DNA from: Betaproteobacteria bacterium
GTDB lineage: Bacteria > Pseudomonadota > Gammaproteobacteria > Burkholderiales > Burkholderiaceae
Assembly: GCA_018969885.1 (NCBI GenBank)
Contig: JAGWXN010000110.1
Span: 1-10,066, forward strand
Direction of reading: 5' to 3'
DNA length: 10,066 nt
The position numbers and the translations under genes are program-made. The notes below the pieces were generated by a model, which saw only the letters and a program-made list of their open reading frames with translations, did not search any database and had not been told where the DNA came from. Below, piece after piece: positions 6,388 through 10,066 of this stretch; positions within the stretch are counted from its first letter, which is position 1; the number at the start of each line of letters is the position of its first letter.

Positions 6388-7497
6388 TCAGGCTGCTCCC
6401 GCCGCTGGCCGCGACAACACGCGCCTCAGCCAGCGCCGAGGCAGCCGGATCCGTCGCCAGAAGAGAAACACGATCACCACCGCGAGTGCGGCGTGGACCA
6501 CCCATACCCCTACCGAGAACGGCACCCGCCCCTGCCCAATCCACGCGCTCACCACCGAGAGCATGTTGTTGTAGACGACGTATATCAGGAGCGCGAGGAT
6601 CAGGTTGATTGATCGCCCCAGCCGCGGATTGACCGCTGACAGCGGGATCGCGAGAAGCGCCATCAGAAACGCCGACACCGGCAGGCTGATTCGCCAGTTA
6701 AGTTCGGCCAGGTTGACGCGACTGGGGTCGGCGAGAAGTTCAAATAAGCTCATGGTTCGGGCGCTGGCCCCTGCCCCGGAGACATCGGCCCGTCCCTCCA
6801 GCAGCAACCCATAGCGCTCGAATTCCATCAACCTGAGGCTTCCCGACCCAGGCTCGCCGTCGTAGCGACGCCCCTTCTCCAGCACCAGATAGCGGTCGCC
6901 ATTGGGCATGACCTCAATCTGCCCCCGCTGCGACACCACGATCACCTCTCGCTGTGGGTCGATCTGCGAGACAAAGACATTGCGGACCTCGGTGTTTTCG
7001 TCGTTAAGCGACTCCACATAAAACACCCGACCGGCAGATGCCGATTCACGGAACTGCCCCGCCGAGACCCGTGAAATATCTTCCCGCTGCGAGAACCGGG
7101 TCTGATATTCGTTTGACTGCTGAGTGGCCCACGGGCCGCCCACAAACGCAACCAGCGCCACCAGCACCGCCACGGGCGTAACGAAACTCAATACCGGGCC
7201 CACCCAGTCGACCAGGCTGCGGCCGCTCGAGAACCAGATGACCATTTCCGAATCGCGATAGGCGCGTGTGAGCGCCATCAGCACCGATACGTAGACGGTG
7301 AGCACCAGCAGCACCGGCAGCAGGTTGATTGCCCCGAAGGCAATCATGGGCAGCACGCTGGCGGTATCGGTCAGTCCGTTGGCGGCGCGTCCCAGCCAGC
7401 GGATCAGTGAGGTGGTGACCATCACCGTGAAGAGCGTGGCAAAGACAACGCCGGCCAGGTTCGACAGGTCGCGCCGCAACGCTGTCTTGAAGAGCAT
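6388..7497 (-). CDS. lptF: LPS export ABC transporter permease LptF
   Basis: This 369-aa inner-membrane permease is the partner of LptG in the LPS exporter. Helices lie at about 14-36, 52-78 and 100-121, a periplasmic beta-jellyroll domain at about 122-268, and helices at about 270-289, 297-318 and 328-348. Diagnostic blocks are the N-terminal [26 protein letters not shown] (cytoplasmic coupling helix for the LptB ATPase) at about 78-94, and [22 protein letters not shown] at about 266-287 with [10 protein letters not shown] following. The ATG at 7497 has AGGGG 8 nt upstream (7510-7506). It is divergent from pepA with a 56-bp gap and is the first gene of lptFG. The ATPase lptB is not in the window, which is usual. 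Confidence 0.96.
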   Translation of the reverse strand: MLFKTALRRDLSNLAGVVFATLFTVMVTTSLIRWLGRAANGLTDTASVLPMIAFGAINLLPVLLVLTVYVSVLMALTRAYRDSEMVIWFSSGRSLVDWVGPVLSFVTPVAVLVALVAFVGGPWATQQSNEYQTRFSQREDISRVSAGQFRESASAGRVFYVESLNDENTEVRNVFVSQIDPQREVIVVSQRGQIEVMPNGDRYLVLEKGRRYDGEPGSGSLRLMEFERYGLLLEGRADVSGAGASARTMSLFELLADPSRVNLAELNWRISLPVSAFLMALLAIPLSAVNPRLGRSINLILALLIYVVYNNMLSVVSAWIGQGRVPFSVGVWVVHAALAVVIVFLFWRRIRLPRRWLRRVLSRPAAGAA

Positions 7498-7513
7498 CGC
7501 GCGAACCCCTCGC

Positions 7514-7519
7514 TATAAT
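7514..7519 (+). promoter_or_regulatory. -10 box of the probable pepA-holC-valS promoter
   Basis: A perfect TATAAT on the plus strand would start transcription near 7526, about 28 nt before the pepA ATG. The -35 is unclear: TTGAAG at 7487-7492 is 21 nt away, too far for a standard promoter. The box lies only 4 bp from the lptF ribosome binding site (7506-7510, minus strand). In this 56-bp gap the divergent pepA and lptF control regions must therefore overlap. Confidence 0.5.
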
Positions 7520-7553
7520 CGATCGGTTAAGAGAACAGGCCGAGGAAAACTCA

Positions 7554-9035
7554 ATGCAATTTAGCACAAAGACCCTGTCCGCCGACCGTCTGAAAACCGG
7601 TTGCGTAATCGTACCGGTCGTGGTCGGCGAACCGCTGGCAGGCGATGCCCGCGCGATTGATCAGGCGCAGGGCGGGCGGCTTGCCGCGGTCATTGCGCGC
7701 GGCGATCTGCAGAAAAAAGCGGGTTCCACGGTCATGCTCCACCTGGAGGGCGCGCTGCAGAGGGTGCTCCTCGTGTCGGTGGGCGGCAGCGCCGAAGTCA
7801 CCGAAAAGAGCTACACCGATGCGGTGGCTGCCGTCTGGCGGGCACTCGCAAGCGCGGCAGCCGATGAGGTCGTGTCCCTGCTCCACGAGGCGGCCGTGTC
7901 ACAACGGTCCCTCGAATGGAAGCTGCACGCCCAGGTCATGGCTGGTCGCGAAGCCGCCTATCGCTTCGAGTCCATGAAGAGCCGCAAGGACTCCCCACCC
8001 CGACGACCCCGACAGGTGGTTTTCTCGGTCGCCCGCGCCCAGCAGGCCGCCGCTTCGCAGGCAGTCGCGCGTGCGCAGGCGCTTGCCAACGGAATGGACC
8101 TCACCCGCGACCTCGGCAATCTGCCGCCCAACGTCTGTACGCCCACCTACCTCGCCGATCAGGCAAAGAAGCTCGCCCGCGAGTTCGGCCTCAAGATTGA
8201 AGTTCTCGACACCCGGCAGATGCAGGCGCTCAAAATGGGGGCGCTCCTCGCCGTGGCGCAGGGCTCCGAGCAGCCGCCCAAATTCATCGTCCTGCAATAC
8301 AACGGCGCATCAAGCCGCCAGCAGCCGGTGGCGCTGGTGGGCAAAGGCATCACCTTCGATACGGGCGGCATTTCGATCAAACCCGCGGCCGGCATGGACG
8401 AAATGAAGTTCGATATGTGCGGTGCGGCCTCGGTGCTGGGCACCCTGCGCGCCGTGGCTGAAATGAAGCTCAAGATCAATCTGATCGGCGTGGTGCCCAC
8501 GTGCGAGAACATGCCGAGTGGCCGCGCCACGCGGCCCGGCGACATCGTCACCTCCATGTCCGGCCAGACCGTCGAGATTCTCAATACCGACGCCGAAGGC
8601 CGCCTCATCCTGTGTGATGCGCTCACCTATGTCGAGCGCTTCAAGCCGCGCACGGTGATCGACATTGCCACTCTCACCGGTGCCTGCGTGGTGGCGCTCG
8701 GCCATCACCACTCGGGGCTGTTTACCCCACAGGATGCGCTCGCGGCCGAATTACTCGATGCTGGCCGCGACGCCGGTGACACCTGCTGGCGCATGCCGCT
8801 CGACGCGGCCTACCAGGATTCGCTCAAATCACGTTTCGCTGATGTCGCCAACGTCGGGGGTCGCGATGGCGGCGCCATCACGGCAGCGTGCTTTCTCGCG
8901 CGCTTTACCAAGAAATACGACTGGGCCCACCTCGACATCGCCGGCACAGCGTGGAAATCGGGTGCGGCCAAGGGCGCGAGCGCCCGTCCGGTGCCGCTCC
9001 TCACCCGCTTCCTGATCTCGCGTGCCGAGGGATGA
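7554..9035 (+). CDS. pepA: leucyl aminopeptidase (cytosol aminopeptidase, M17 family)
   Basis: This 493-aa cytoplasmic two-metal enzyme removes N-terminal residues, preferably leucine, from peptides, and the family forms hexamers. The N-terminal regulatory domain covers about 1-160 and the catalytic domain about 165-493. Residues matching the Escherichia coli PepA metal and catalytic positions (offset by six) are Lys264 and Asp269 in VGKGITFD, Asp287 in KFDMCGA, Asp346, Glu348 and catalytic Arg350 in the signature NTDAEGRL, with Lys276 in SIKP. The ATG at 7554 follows GAGG with an 8-nt spacing. The TGA overlaps the holC ATG (ATGA at 9032-9035). E. coli PepA also acts as a DNA-binding factor in Xer recombination and carAB control. 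Whether this protein does so cannot be judged here. Confidence 0.97.
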   Translation: MQFSTKTLSADRLKTGCVIVPVVVGEPLAGDARAIDQAQGGRLAAVIARGDLQKKAGSTVMLHLEGALQRVLLVSVGGSAEVTEKSYTDAVAAVWRALASAAADEVVSLLHEAAVSQRSLEWKLHAQVMAGREAAYRFESMKSRKDSPPRRPRQVVFSVARAQQAAASQAVARAQALANGMDLTRDLGNLPPNVCTPTYLADQAKKLAREFGLKIEVLDTRQMQALKMGALLAVAQGSEQPPKFIVLQYNGASSRQQPVALVGKGITFDTGGISIKPAAGMDEMKFDMCGAASVLGTLRAVAEMKLKINLIGVVPTCENMPSGRATRPGDIVTSMSGQTVEILNTDAEGRLILCDALTYVERFKPRTVIDIATLTGACVVALGHHHSGLFTPQDALAAELLDAGRDAGDTCWRMPLDAAYQDSLKSRFADVANVGGRDGGAITAACFLARFTKKYDWAHLDIAGTAWKSGAAKGASARPVPLLTRFLISRAEG

Positions 9036-9457
9036 CGCGGGTCGATTTCCACTTCAACGCGCCCGACCGGCTGCAATACGGCTGCCGGCTGGTGCGCAAG
9101 GTTCACCGTAGCGGCGCACGCATCCTCGTATGGTGCGAAGACCCGGCGGCGCTGGCGCAGTTTGACCAGCTGCTTTGGACCTTCTCTGACGCCGACTTCA
9201 TCCCGCATGTGGTGGCAAGCGACCCGCTGGCTGCCGAAACGCCCGTACTCCTCACGGCCGAGGCGATTGAAACGCCGCATCACGAGGTGCTGGTCAACCT
9301 GGGGCGACAAACCCCACCGATGTTCAGCCGCTTTGATCGGCTGATTGAAGTAGTGAGCGGCGATGATCAAGACCGCGCCCTCGCCCGCGACCGGTGGCGT
9401 TTCTACAAAGACCGCGGCTACCCGCTCAACGCGCACGACCTCGCTCGCGCCGCCTGA
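9032..9457 (+). CDS. holC: DNA polymerase III chi subunit HolC
   Basis: This 141-aa cytoplasmic protein is slightly shorter than the E. coli homologue (147 aa). Chi links the clamp-loader complex, through psi, to single-stranded-DNA-binding protein during replication. Recognisable blocks are the start TRVDFHFN, a core with [18 protein letters not shown] (about 21-38), [16 protein letters not shown] (about 44-59), the acidic/aromatic FDRLIEVV, and [12 protein letters not shown] near the C-terminus. The start ATG overlaps the pepA stop by 4 nt and the stop shares one base with the valS ATG, so translation is probably coupled. The order pepA-holC-valS is the classic arrangement and supports the call, since chi proteins diverge fast. 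No psi gene (holD) is in the window. Confidence 0.95.
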   Translation: MTRVDFHFNAPDRLQYGCRLVRKVHRSGARILVWCEDPAALAQFDQLLWTFSDADFIPHVVASDPLAAETPVLLTAEAIETPHHEVLVNLGRQTPPMFSRFDRLIEVVSGDDQDRALARDRWRFYKDRGYPLNAHDLARAA

Positions 9458-10066
9458 TGAAAGACCTCAATATGACCACCGCCCAAGACCCCGCCCAGGC
9501 CTCGCTCGCCAAGAGTTTTGAGCCCGGTGACATCGAAGCCCGCTGGTATCCGCTCTGGGAAGGGCGCGGCTGCTTTCGCCATCAGGAGTCGGCGCCGGCT
9601 GCCGGCAGCTACTGTATCCAGTTGCCGCCGCCGAACGTCACGGGCACGCTGCACATGGGGCATGCGTTTCAGCAAACGCTCATGGATGCGCTGATCCGCT
9701 ATCACCGCATGAAGGGCTTGGACACCAACTGGGTGGTGGGCACCGACCACGCCGGCATCGCCACGCAGGTGGTGGTCGAGCGGCAGCTGCAGGGCGAAGG
9801 GCTCACGCGTCACGATCTCGGTCGCGGACCATTCCTCGACCGGGTCTGGCAATGGAAACGGCAGTCCGGTGCCACCATCACTCGGCAGATGCGAAGGCTG
9901 GGCGCCTCGGCCAACTGGGAATACGCCGATACCGAAGGCGAGCGCGCCGGCTATTTCACCATGGACGACACCATGAGCGCAGCCGTGCTCGAGGTGTTTG
10001 TTCAACTGCACGAGCAGGGTCTCATCTATCGCGGCAAGCGTCTGGTGAACTGGGACCCGGTCCTGA
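9457..10066 (+). CDS. valS: valyl-tRNA synthetase, N-terminal part (cut by window end)
   Basis: The first 203 codons of a class I aminoacyl-tRNA synthetase that charges tRNA-Val, normally about 900-960 aa; the frame stays open to the last base. Family features seen are [18 protein letters not shown] at about 21-38, [15 protein letters not shown] with the HIGH-type ATP motif HMGH at 66-69, and [14 protein letters not shown] at 91-104. [17 protein letters not shown] (about 133-149), the tryptophan-containing segment before the editing domain, and LVNWDPVL at the end also fit. The editing domain, the KMSKS loop and the anticodon-binding and coiled-coil domains lie beyond the window. The ATG at 9457 overlaps the holC stop as TGATG. 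A second in-frame ATG at 9472 is possible, and neither has a strong ribosome binding site. Confidence 0.96.
   Translation, partial: MKDLNMTTAQDPAQASLAKSFEPGDIEARWYPLWEGRGCFRHQESAPAAGSYCIQLPPPNVTGTLHMGHAFQQTLMDALIRYHRMKGLDTNWVVGTDHAGIATQVVVERQLQGEGLTRHDLGRGPFLDRVWQWKRQSGATITRQMRRLGASANWEYADTEGERAGYFTMDDTMSAAVLEVFVQLHEQGLIYRGKRLVNWDPVL

Noticed and set aside
9418..10011. 197-codon minus-strand frame opposite holC and valS
   Set aside because: valS on the plus strand carries HMGH and other synthetase motifs across the same bases, so this is a shadow frame.

Overview
The window reads as ordinary chromosomal DNA of a high-GC Gram-negative proteobacterium, most likely a betaproteobacterium (Burkholderiales-like). 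The evidence is a divergent lptFG | pepA-holC-valS block in the enterobacterial and betaproteobacterial order, a tripartite TRAP transporter with a periplasmic binding protein, and lipopolysaccharide-export genes that imply an outer membrane. The taxon is inferred from gene content and order only.

Layout. Positions 2-77 (-) hold a tRNA-Ala with anticodon CGC. Facing away from it is an alpha/beta-hydrolase of the arylformamidase-like HGGYW type (161-1030, +). Converging on the hydrolase is a tight minus-strand operon, dctP-dctQ-dctM plus a 3-hydroxyisobutyrate-dehydrogenase-family reductase (4849 down to 1111). It has start/stop overlaps at dctQ/dctM and dctM/reductase, and a strong hairpin between dctP and dctQ. 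The set suggests uptake of an organic acid followed by NAD(P)-linked oxidation or reduction of a small hydroxyacid or semialdehyde. The substrate cannot be read from sequence.

The 388-bp non-coding stretch 4850-5237, between lptG and dctP, is the most interesting part. Read on the minus strand it holds, in order, a perfect 10-bp-arm palindrome (5167-5189), a candidate sigma70 promoter (5134-5160), about 190 nt with several potential stem-loops and eight GGA motifs, a textbook intrinsic terminator with a GCGA tetraloop and a long U-run (4931-4958), then a perfect TATAAT box (4907-4912) and ribosome binding site for dctP. The simplest reading is an independent small RNA gene or regulated leader ending just before the dctPQM promoter.

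The rest is housekeeping. lptF and lptG (7497 down to 5238, -) encode the inner-membrane subunits of the LPS exporter. They diverge from pepA (leucyl aminopeptidase), holC (DNA polymerase III chi) and the 5' part of valS (valyl-tRNA synthetase, cut by the window end). The last three are joined by start/stop overlaps and probably form one transcript. No insertion sequence, prophage, CRISPR array, toxin or defence gene is visible.
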